NCBI GenBank assembly: GCA_040905705.1
Contig: JBBDQZ010000016.1
Location: 1-49,414 of the forward strand
Origin: JBBDQZ01 sp040905705
GTDB lineage: Bacteria > Bacteroidota > Rhodothermia > Balneolales > Natronogracilivirgulaceae
Length of the DNA: 49,414 nt
Direction of reading: 5' to 3'
Shown: piece by piece, positions 1 to 7,337 of the stretch
Layout of the letters: each line of letters opens with the position of its first letter
Position numbering within the stretch: the first letter of the stretch is position 1
Translations under genes and position numbers: made by a program
Notes under the pieces: generated by a model
What the model was told of the DNA's origin: nothing
What the model saw: the letters and a program-made list of their open reading frames with translations, nothing else
The model's database searches: none

Positions 1-150
1 AAATTGATCAAAATTTTAATTCAAACTAAACCGATAGGTTTTTAGTAGGACCCAAAATATGATTTTATACAGTATTATTACTATTCTTATGATAGGTTTT
101 CTTTGTGGTATGACGTAAATATTGATTTTTTAAATAATATCTATTAGACG
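1..150. other. AT-rich leading intergenic region
   Basis: No convincing gene is visible. A short stem (28-32 with 37-41, loop GATA) is followed by a few T residues and could be the end of an upstream transcript, but it is too weak to call a terminator. Confidence 0.3.
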
Positions 151-179
151 ATGACAATGTTATTGTCATATAGTATAAA
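151..179 (+). promoter_or_regulatory. Putative promoter with overlapping palindromic operator
   Basis: ATGACA (151-156) and TATAAA (174-179) are separated by exactly 17 bp, as in a housekeeping-sigma promoter. A perfect inverted repeat with 8-bp arms and a 3-bp centre covers 151-169 (arms ATGACAAT and ATTGTCAT), so it overlaps the -35 box. A repressor bound there would block RNA polymerase. The start codon at 213 lies downstream. The promoter spacing and the palindrome are read directly; regulation is inferred. The paralogous gene downstream has the same arrangement. Confidence 0.5.
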
Positions 180-212
180 CAATCAGGTATTTAAGTGTAG
201 AGGAGCTTGGCT

Positions 213-2396
213 ATGCATATTATAAACAGTAGAAACATTATTATTTTTGCAGCTGTTATTATTCTTTCGGCGACCGGATATCTGTCATGTAACAACCGGT
301 CAGCAGAATGGGAACCTGTTACGGAATGGGGGCATTGGCGTTTGGGACATCGATCCGATATTGAATTTCTTGAGAAAAATAAACTGACCCTTACATTCGG
401 TAGTGGCGCTCCGAATTTCGAGGGTGTTTCAAGAGAAGAATTTGAACAGCAGAGTGAGGAAGCCAGGGAATTTAATCGTCGCTACAATGAGATGGGTTAT
501 ATTGTTTTACGGTATATGACGAGTTCAATGCGGGGTGAGACGGAGTCTAATACGGATCAACCGACACGGGATGATCTGGATCTTGATTTTTACCATAACA
601 ACTGGCATGAATTCGAAGATTATATCGGGCCCAGGCCGCCTGAAAGTGAAAGCCCCGACACCTGGGTAATGGTTCATCCCGATGGAACCTTTCCGCATTA
701 TCGATATGCACCGTACGGAAGGGAAACGACCGGGAGATTTGAAGCATGGGGATGTCCGAATAACCCTTACTATGTTCGACTCATGGAAGGCAGGATGCGT
801 GCACAGGCGGAAGTCGGTATTGATGGTGTCTATATTGATTGGACTCATATTTCCAGCGGCACCTGCTATTGTGATTATTGCCGCTTGGCATTTCAACAAT
901 ATTTAAACGACCATGTTCCTTCAGAGGTTGGCCTCAGGAAGTATGGCACAGCTAATTACAATAATGTACGCCTGCCGGAAGAGCATACCGAACCGTTTTG
1001 GATGGAATTTGTCAAGTTTCGTGGCTATGTGCTTTCTGAATTTCACAGACATCTGCGTGACGTAGCCCGAAACTATAATCCCAATTTTATGGTCTCCGGA
1101 AATGTATTTGGTGGCTTTGGATATGGCCCGATTGCCTATGATGCGGCTTCTAATATGGAGTTATTCGGCCGGGACGGATACCATGATTTTTTCTATTCAG
1201 AAATTCAGGAGTTTCTTGATTTTGCACCGGGTAAAAATGAAGAAGGGGTAAAGATAACGAACAGCCCGGCATTGAAATTTCTCACGGCTGCTTCCCAGGG
1301 GAAACCGGTCATTGTATATGCTACCGAAATTACCGAGCCCCTTTATCCGGATCCGACTCCGCAGGTACTTGGTGCCATGGCACAAATCAACATTGCCGAA
1401 AGTGTTTCGAATCAGGCAACCTTCCGTGAGAAACGAGAAACTCCCCAGGAAGCTACCGATATATACAATTTTCTTTATGACCATCGCGAATCCCTGGTTG
1501 GGGCACAAAATATAAACAGTATTGCTGTTCTTGCTTCTCTGAATCAGTATCTGGCACGCGAGCAGAGTTTTTCATTCAGCTTTTCACGCGTACTGGCCGA
1601 TCAGGGTATTAGCCATGTTATGGTCGTTGAAGACGATATCACCCGTGGAAAAATCAATCAATTCGATGTTCTCGTACTTCCATACATCCCCTTGTTGAGT
1701 GCAGAACTCCAGGAAGGACTTGTTGATTATGTTGAAAACGGGGGGAGGCTGCTCATCCTGGGTCAAAGCGGCCAAAAAAATGAGTTTAATCTTCCTCATG
1801 AGGAAGCTGTTTTTGCATCACTTTTTCCCGGCAATCAATTTCCGGAAAATCAATATGACGGCACGTTGGGAGCCGGGAGGCTAAGCTATATCCCACTTGT
1901 GATACCTGAAAACGGTTTCCTGATTCCACCGAGGGAAACAGGTGAAGTTACCTCATTCGGCCCTTCCATGCAGGATGTATTTGCGGATACACCGGAGGGA
2001 TATACACGCGGCCGCATCGATTCCGAATTACAAACAGTGCTTGAGCAAGTGGCTGAGAAAACCGTGTCCCTGTCAGCCGGTAAGGAGACCCGGTTAGTGA
2101 GTGACAGGCCTTTCGTGGAAATTTCTACCATGATGAATGAAGAGAATCAACATTTGCTGGTTCATCTTGTTAATTATGATGTAACCATATATGGTACAAT
2201 CACACCGGCTCGGAATATAAGAGTACGATTGGCGCTTCCTGAAGGGAAAACACCGGGCCGGCTTGCCTATAGCGGTGTTCTTGGTAACATGGTGCCGATA
2301 GATTACGAGGTTATAAATGAAGGGCGAAATACCGCGTTGGAGTTTGTTGCTGATACGGTCAACATTTACGGCCTTGCCATTCTGGAGCTTGAGTAA
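213..2396 (+). CDS. Exported glycoside-hydrolase-like protein with GATase-like domain
   Basis: The protein has 727 residues. It starts with a hydrophobic export segment ending at Cys26 (YLSC), which suggests a lipoprotein, although the lipobox is poor. The N-terminal half reads like a TIM-barrel hypothetical glycosidase: an IDGVYIDW strand end near residue 203, followed by a CYCDYC cysteine cluster near 218-223. Such clusters occur in hypothetical glycosyl hydrolases of the GHL6 type. From about 430 to 560 a Rossmann-like segment (VLVLPYIPLLS, NGGRLLILG) resembles the beta-galactosidase trimerisation/GATase-like domain, and a beta-rich C-terminus follows. The likely role is hydrolysis of a glycan in the envelope; the substrate is unknown. 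The ATG at 213 is preferred over TTG at 207 because AGGAG lies 7 bp upstream. The next gene is a paralogue. A non-enzymatic role is possible, since I cannot identify both catalytic acids. Confidence 0.6.
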   Translation: MHIINSRNIIIFAAVIILSATGYLSCNNRSAEWEPVTEWGHWRLGHRSDIEFLEKNKLTLTFGSGAPNFEGVSREEFEQQSEEAREFNRRYNEMGYIVLRYMTSSMRGETESNTDQPTRDDLDLDFYHNNWHEFEDYIGPRPPESESPDTWVMVHPDGTFPHYRYAPYGRETTGRFEAWGCPNNPYYVRLMEGRMRAQAEVGIDGVYIDWTHISSGTCYCDYCRLAFQQYLNDHVPSEVGLRKYGTANYNNVRLPEEHTEPFWMEFVKFRGYVLSEFHRHLRDVARNYNPNFMVSGNVFGGFGYGPIAYDAASNMELFGRDGYHDFFYSEIQEFLDFAPGKNEEGVKITNSPALKFLTAASQGKPVIVYATEITEPLYPDPTPQVLGAMAQINIAESVSNQATFREKRETPQEATDIYNFLYDHRESLVGAQNINSIAVLASLNQYLAREQSFSFSFSRVLADQGISHVMVVEDDITRGKINQFDVLVLPYIPLLSAELQEGLVDYVENGGRLLILGQSGQKNEFNLPHEEAVFASLFPGNQFPENQYDGTLGAGRLSYIPLVIPENGFLIPPRETGEVTSFGPSMQDVFADTPEGYTRGRIDSELQTVLEQVAEKTVSLSAGKETRLVSDRPFVEISTMMNEENQHLLVHLVNYDVTIYGTITPARNIRVRLALPEGKTPGRLAYSGVLGNMVPIDYEVINEGRNTALEFVADTVNIYGLAILELE

Positions 2397-2438
2397 GGTT
2401 CAGGTTTTCATCAGGTTATCCGGGGATGACGACAGATT

Positions 2439-2480
2439 AAAAAAGGGTGCGCGAGTCGCCTGGGCTTCGCATCCTTTTTA
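2439..2480 (+). terminator. Rho-independent terminator, probably bidirectional
   Basis: The A-tract plus GGGTGCG (2439-2451) pairs with CGCATCC plus a T-tract (2468-2479), with one mismatch. It sits 43 bp past the stop codon of the first glycosidase-like gene and separates it from its paralogue, so the two genes are probably transcribed independently. Confidence 0.65.
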
Positions 2481-2541
2481 TCTCCCGCTAATATCCGGGC
2501 TTCACTGCGTAACGGGCACGTGTTTATATGAAATTTAGTGC

Positions 2542-2569
2542 TTGACCTTTAGGTCGATTTTATTATAAA
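2542..2569 (+). promoter_or_regulatory. Putative promoter with overlapping palindromic operator
   Basis: TTGACC (2542-2547) and TATAAA (2564-2569) are 16 bp apart. The palindrome GACCT-TT-AGGTC (2544-2555) overlaps the -35 box. The layout matches the promoter of the upstream paralogue (palindrome on the -35, TATAAAC at the -10), but the palindrome sequence differs, so the two could answer to different regulators. The control function is inferred. Confidence 0.5.
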
Positions 2570-2619
2570 CTGGGGAAAATCAGTTGGTTATTATAAAAAG
2601 TTAATGAGGGGTGTCAACG

Positions 2620-4764
2620 ATGAATATACTGAAAAGTAGAGGTATCATTTTAATTGGGGTTGTTTTGCTTCTATTAGTGAGCGCCGCCCTGATCTATATG
2701 AATCGATCCTCTGAATCCGCAACGGGCAACGATGAATTTGAGCCGATTACTGATTGGGGGTACTGGCGGTTGGGGCATCGATCCGATCCAGATTTTCTGG
2801 AAGAAAATAAATTTACAGTTACCTTCGGCAGCGGTTCTCCTGTGTTTGAACGAGTCGAGTCAAGAGAAGAATTTGACCGGCAGCGTGAGGAAGCCATAGA
2901 GAACAATCGCCGATACCATGAGATGGGATATATTGTGTTGCGGTATCTGACCAGCTCGATCCATGGTAACACGGAATCCCATGAGGATATTCCGACCGGT
3001 GAAGAATTGGATCTGGTCCGGTTTTATGATGATAACTGGGAAGATTTCGAGGATTATATAGGTCCCAAGCCGGATGCAGAAAATTCCCCGTTCAGCTGGA
3101 TCACCGTGCGTCCGGACGGAACCTTCCCTCATTTCCGTTATGTGCGGGAAGGGACGGAACCGACTGGCAGTTATGAAACATGGGCATGTCCGAACAATCC
3201 ATACTACACCCGGCTTATGGAAGGAAGAGTCCGTGCCGAAGCGGAAGTTGGTATCGATGGAGCCTATATCGACTGGACTCACTATTCCGGTAATACCTGT
3301 TATTGCGATTTCTGCAAAATGAAGTTCAGGGCCTATCTGGAAGAATACTTATCTGGAAGAGTCGCCGAGGCCAAGTACGGATTTTCAAATTACGATGAAG
3401 TGAATCCGCCTGAAGAAGAAGGCGATCCGTTCTGGATGGAATGGGTAACGTTCAGGGGATATTCCATTGCCGAACATCATAAGCAATTGCGATCGGTAGC
3501 CCGTCAATACAATCCGCATTTCATGCTGTCAGGCAATGTATACGGTGGACGGGGCTTCGGCCAGGTCGCCTACAGCAACGCCGGCAATATGGAGATGCTG
3601 GGCCGGGACGGATATCATGATTTCCTCTATTCTGAAATCCAGTCGCGTTTGCGCAGTGCCCCCAGAGTGGATGAAGAAGGCTACAAAGTGTCGAACGCCC
3701 CTTCATTGAGATTTCTGACAGCCGCCAATCAGGGAGGCCCGGTTACAGTGTATGCCACCAGGATTTCCCCGCCCTTCTTCCCGGATCCGACTCCCCAGGC
3801 ACTGGGCACCCAGGCACAAGCCAATATCGCTGAAAACGTAGCTAATCAGATGACCTTCCGTGAAACGCGAGAGACTCCACAGGAAGCGACCGACATATAT
3901 AACTTCATGTACCGCAATGAAGAATCACTGATTGGATCGCAGTCAACGAGCCGAATCGCCGTACTGGCTTCCATGAACCAGTATCTCGCCCAGGAACTAA
4001 GCTTTACGTTCAGTTTTTCAAGGGTGCTGGGCGATAATGGGGTGGCCCATGTGATGTTCGTCGAAGACGACATCAATAGTGGTAAAATCGAAGAATTCGA
4101 TCTGTTGGTCGTACCGTATATTCCGCTGCTCAGCGCAAGAAAACAACAGGCTCTTGTGCATTATGTTCGTAACGGCGGCAACATACTCATTATCGGCAAC
4201 AGCGGCCAAAAAGATGAATATAATCTGCCTTTTGAAAACATCGTACTTGCATCCCTTTTCCCGGGCGGATCCTATCCAAATGAAGCCGTTACCGTTAGAT
4301 CACAAAATGGCACTGCCGGCTTTGTGCCGTTGGATAACCTGGAAGGACTGGAAGAAGTTGCAGAAGCCTTTATTTCGGGCCGGATGGACGATGGTTTACG
4401 CCGTGTATTGACGCAGGCGGTAGATCATACGGCCGATATGTTGGACAATGCTATCACCCGTCTGGAAAACAATTCGCCTTACCTGGAGATCTCTACCATG
4501 TTCAATCGTACCAATAATCGATTGCTGGTGCATTTGGTTAACTATGATACGAGGGTTGACGGGACCATCAACGCAAAAAGGAATACAAGAGTTCGCGTTG
4601 CCATACCGGAAGGCATGACTCCGGAACGGTTGACGTTCAGTAGTACGCTTGGCGAAATGCAGCCGATCAATTACACTCTGGAAGAACATAATGGACGAAC
4701 GGTGGCCTTATTTAACGCCGACCGGGTTAATATTTACGCTCTGGCCGTGTTCGAGCTTGAGTAA
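2620..4764 (+). CDS. Exported glycoside-hydrolase-like protein, tandem paralogue
   Basis: This 714-residue protein is co-linear with the preceding gene product, with roughly 60-65% identity by eye in the N-terminal half. It has the same order: hydrophobic N-terminus, TIM-barrel-like region with IDGAYIDW and the cysteine cluster CYCDFC, then a GATase-like segment (LLVVPYIPLLS, NGGNILIIG) and a beta-rich tail. The N-terminal segment has no cysteine at its end, so it is likely a signal anchor or a cleaved signal rather than a lipoprotein; this would place it differently from its paralogue. The ATG at 2620 is chosen over GTG 2611 because GAGGGG ends 8 bp before it. The gene has its own promoter and terminators. 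The substrate is unknown. Confidence 0.6.
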   Translation: MNILKSRGIILIGVVLLLLVSAALIYMNRSSESATGNDEFEPITDWGYWRLGHRSDPDFLEENKFTVTFGSGSPVFERVESREEFDRQREEAIENNRRYHEMGYIVLRYLTSSIHGNTESHEDIPTGEELDLVRFYDDNWEDFEDYIGPKPDAENSPFSWITVRPDGTFPHFRYVREGTEPTGSYETWACPNNPYYTRLMEGRVRAEAEVGIDGAYIDWTHYSGNTCYCDFCKMKFRAYLEEYLSGRVAEAKYGFSNYDEVNPPEEEGDPFWMEWVTFRGYSIAEHHKQLRSVARQYNPHFMLSGNVYGGRGFGQVAYSNAGNMEMLGRDGYHDFLYSEIQSRLRSAPRVDEEGYKVSNAPSLRFLTAANQGGPVTVYATRISPPFFPDPTPQALGTQAQANIAENVANQMTFRETRETPQEATDIYNFMYRNEESLIGSQSTSRIAVLASMNQYLAQELSFTFSFSRVLGDNGVAHVMFVEDDINSGKIEEFDLLVVPYIPLLSARKQQALVHYVRNGGNILIIGNSGQKDEYNLPFENIVLASLFPGGSYPNEAVTVRSQNGTAGFVPLDNLEGLEEVAEAFISGRMDDGLRRVLTQAVDHTADMLDNAITRLENNSPYLEISTMFNRTNNRLLVHLVNYDTRVDGTINAKRNTRVRVAIPEGMTPERLTFSSTLGEMQPINYTLEEHNGRTVALFNADRVNIYALAVFELE

Positions 4765-4791
4765 ACTTGTGTTGCATACTTGAATGAGCAA

Positions 4792-4823
4792 AAGCAACAA
4801 GCTTGAAGTTGCTGCATTTTTTT
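4792..4823 (+). terminator. Rho-independent terminator
   Basis: AGCAAC (4793-4798) pairs with GTTGCT (4808-4813) and is followed by GCA and seven T residues. It lies just after the stop of the second glycosidase-like gene. Confidence 0.6.
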
Positions 4824-4911
4824 GTTGCCATTTCAGCTTGAATGTGATTGAATAGCATTGCACTGCAAGATCAATAAGCACAAAATTGTAGTTTCAGTGT
4901 TATGATGACAC

Positions 4912-4953
4912 AAAGAGGCGGTGTCTGAAATCTTTCGGATTCCGTCTCTTTTA
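4912..4953 (+). terminator. Long terminator-like hairpin
   Basis: AAAGAGGCGG (4912-4921) pairs with CCGTCTCTTT (4942-4951) with one wobble or mismatch. The inner TCTGAAA/TTTCGGA arms extend the stem, and the loop is tiny. A T-rich end follows. It may be a second, bidirectional terminator that insulates the downstream run. Confidence 0.55.
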
Positions 4954-5173
4954 TTCTGATGCGCCCGTATTGTAGTATGTCAGGCCCGGGGCATTTGCCC
5001 GGTAGGGAAAGTCTCCTGTGTACCCGACAAGTGGAAACATAAGCTGGACGGTTTCATTGACATTTTTTTCAAACACGGAGAAAACATTTGCCTGTTTGTG
5101 GATTTATGTTAAATTATTTTAAACTATGAGATAATTCGCAATCATCCCTGTATTCATTGTGTGGAGGTGTATT

Positions 5174-6382
5174 ATGAAAAAGGGTTCCCAAGTGAAAACG
5201 GCTGTCCCCCTGTCTAACATGAAGATAATCTGTGCTCTGGCCGTTTTATCAGTGCTGATGCTTCCGCCCGAAGCTCCTGCCCAGGTCTCTCAGGGTGATG
5301 TTCGTGTCGAAATTGATATGATGCCTTCGCTAACCCGTACGCAAACTCTCTCCCTTGCTACTCTCGGCATAGATGCACAAGGTGCCGGCAGCCGTTTGAT
5401 GAATCTTGTCATTGAAAATACTACGGATGAGCTGCTATCCGGCCTGTTTCTGTATGTCCGGATAGAATCCTCCGGCCTGGGCTCGCTAAGTCATATTGAT
5501 CAGCGCCAGGGATGGCCTTTCAGTCTCAATCCGGGCCAGGTCGTTATCGCAAACAACAATGATCTTCAGAATGGGCTGCCAGGTGTAAGCGAGGATATCC
5601 ATTTGAGGGCTGAGCTGACCGACGCCGGTGAAAATTTTATCAATAACCTGGAAGGATCTACTACGCTGCCAGACCGGGTTTACACGGTTCATCTGGAAAT
5701 TTATCACGGGAATAATCGAAAATACAATGGTAATTTGATTGCTTCGACCAGCGTCACCCTTCCCGTGGAAGAAATGTTTACCGAAGTGGGGTTTGATTTA
5801 CTGGCACCGGGGGCAGAAGCAGGGGCGCCACTGGAAAGAACCAACAGTCGCCCTGTTTTCCGTTGGGAAGGCAGTTCATCAAGGACATTCCGTCTTGTGA
5901 TCGTGGAACAGGGAGAAGGACAATCGGCGCAAAGTTTGATCCGGGAGGCAATGGACACCAACCCGGTTATAGGGGAAACCGCTGCCGGAGAATTGCTTGA
6001 TTTTGAGATGGCAGACGTTCTGGTGAGCGGTAACAGCTTCACGTATCCTGCCAGCCGGGTGCAGCCCCTTCAGCCCGGCTCAACTTACTATTGGCAGGTT
6101 TTTGCACATATCGATACCCCAACCGGTACAGAACTTCACCCCTCACCCGTTTGGCAATTTGCGATCCGGCGATCCGGCCCGACGATGACTGAAATGGATG
6201 AAGAAATTCTCGATTTGGTTAACCTGTTTCTGCCGGAAAGATACCGCGATTTATTCATGGACGGCTATAAGATTGAATCGGCGGAAATTGACGGCCGTTC
6301 AGTCAGCGGGGCACAACTCCTTATGGAAATCGAACAATTTGTTGATAACCTGGAAAATGATAGAATCCGCCTTGTGGATTGA
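5174..6382 (+). CDS. Secreted protein of unknown function, first gene of the signalling/envelope run
   Basis: The 402-residue protein begins with a lysine start, a hydrophobic stretch and an APAQ signal-cleavage site. It contains beta-rich segments, including one resembling an FN3-like fold with a TYYWQVFA strand around residue 310. The last 60 residues are acidic and probably helical. I do not recognise a named family. The start is the ATG at 5174 with GGAGG 6 bp upstream; the upstream GTG at 5159 is rejected. It precedes a FecR-domain gene by 28 bp, so it is likely co-transcribed and may be a periplasmic or surface partner in that system. Confidence 0.6.
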   Translation: MKKGSQVKTAVPLSNMKIICALAVLSVLMLPPEAPAQVSQGDVRVEIDMMPSLTRTQTLSLATLGIDAQGAGSRLMNLVIENTTDELLSGLFLYVRIESSGLGSLSHIDQRQGWPFSLNPGQVVIANNNDLQNGLPGVSEDIHLRAELTDAGENFINNLEGSTTLPDRVYTVHLEIYHGNNRKYNGNLIASTSVTLPVEEMFTEVGFDLLAPGAEAGAPLERTNSRPVFRWEGSSSRTFRLVIVEQGEGQSAQSLIREAMDTNPVIGETAAGELLDFEMADVLVSGNSFTYPASRVQPLQPGSTYYWQVFAHIDTPTGTELHPSPVWQFAIRRSGPTMTEMDEEILDLVNLFLPERYRDLFMDGYKIESAEIDGRSVSGAQLLMEIEQFVDNLENDRIRLVD

Positions 6383-6410
6383 TTCCCCCAGCCAAACCCG
6401 GCACGTGCTT

Positions 6411-7337
6411 ATGAAATCACTTATCAGACGGTTGTTTATAACCATTTTAATTTCGTGGCCTGGGATGGCCCTGCCTGTATATTCTACATCCCCTCCGGAA
6501 TCCGGACATTCAGCCATTCCGGCTGAAGATCAAAGCATTGAGCAAGGCCAGGAGGAAATGAACAGCCATGCGCCTGCGTACGGTAAGATGCTGTTTAGTA
6601 ACAATGCTACGGCAAATGTAAATGTTAATGCCTCTGAAAATATCAACTTTATACCGGGTAACAGTGAGACTGTTTATGTACAAAGAAGGCCACTGGCCAT
6701 TGTCCGGCGATTCAATCCACTGGTGATTGTCCGGCATGCCGATGTTGAAAACTGGGTTGACGCTGAACGGACCCATCCGCTCCATGATACCGATACTCTG
6801 AGAACCGGAGACGATGGGTTTGCCGTGGTTCAGTTCATGGATAACAGTGTTGCGCGTGTCCGCCCCAACTCCCTGCTTATTGTGAACGGGGAGGTAAATA
6901 CTCCCGGTAGTATTTCCTCACGTGTCTCGGTGGAAGAGGGTGATATGTTTCTGAATATCCGAGGGCTGAACAGTATCTATGAAGTGGCGACACCCAGCGC
7001 CGTGGCGGCTGTTCGCGGAACGGAATTCACCACGCATGTAGATGAAACCGGCCAATCATCTTTTACCGGATTTAGCGGAGAAGTTGAAATTACCGCTCTT
7101 TCATCCGGACAGACCGTCAGACTTACCAGAGGGCTTCGCGCGCATGTCGATGCGGGGGGGGTGGATATCACTCTTAGCGAAGTTGGAGATGATGAATTGG
7201 ATTCACAGTATTCCATGTATGAAGGTATGGACGGGGATCTGGACATCCGGACGATAAGGCTGCATTTAACAAATGATGAAGGAGAGGTAGAAATCATCGA
7301 ATTTGAATATTATGAAGTGGATTCGGAGGATGAATAG
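6411..7337 (+). CDS. FecR-domain exported protein
   Basis: This 308-residue protein has a signal peptide (MKSLIRRLF followed by a hydrophobic run). The FecR domain lies about residues 105-235: WVDAERTHPLHDTDTLRTGD, then VQFMDNSVARVRPNSLL, then a GDMF segment and AVRGTEF, the family's hallmark near its end. The C-terminal 60 residues are acidic. FecR domains outside sigma-factor systems are usually periplasmic ligand- or partner-binding modules; no TonB receptor or ECF sigma gene is nearby, so classical Fec signalling is unlikely. The frame is open upstream to 6198 inside the preceding gene, but only the ATG at 6411 gives a signal peptide. No clear ribosome binding site is seen. A CHASE2-cyclase follows two genes on. 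Confidence 0.75.
   Translation: MKSLIRRLFITILISWPGMALPVYSTSPPESGHSAIPAEDQSIEQGQEEMNSHAPAYGKMLFSNNATANVNVNASENINFIPGNSETVYVQRRPLAIVRRFNPLVIVRHADVENWVDAERTHPLHDTDTLRTGDDGFAVVQFMDNSVARVRPNSLLIVNGEVNTPGSISSRVSVEEGDMFLNIRGLNSIYEVATPSAVAAVRGTEFTTHVDETGQSSFTGFSGEVEITALSSGQTVRLTRGLRAHVDAGGVDITLSEVGDDELDSQYSMYEGMDGDLDIRTIRLHLTNDEGEVEIIEFEYYEVDSEDE

Larger units (their letters stand above)
4765..5173. other. Intergenic region with two hairpins
   Basis: The region holds two terminator-like hairpins (listed separately) and an AT-rich leader before the next gene. I see no ORF with a ribosome binding site. Confidence 0.5.

Noticed and set aside
6198..6410. Upstream extension of the FecR-domain frame inside the preceding gene
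   Set aside because: It overlaps a well-supported gene in another frame and would bury the signal peptide that begins at 6411.
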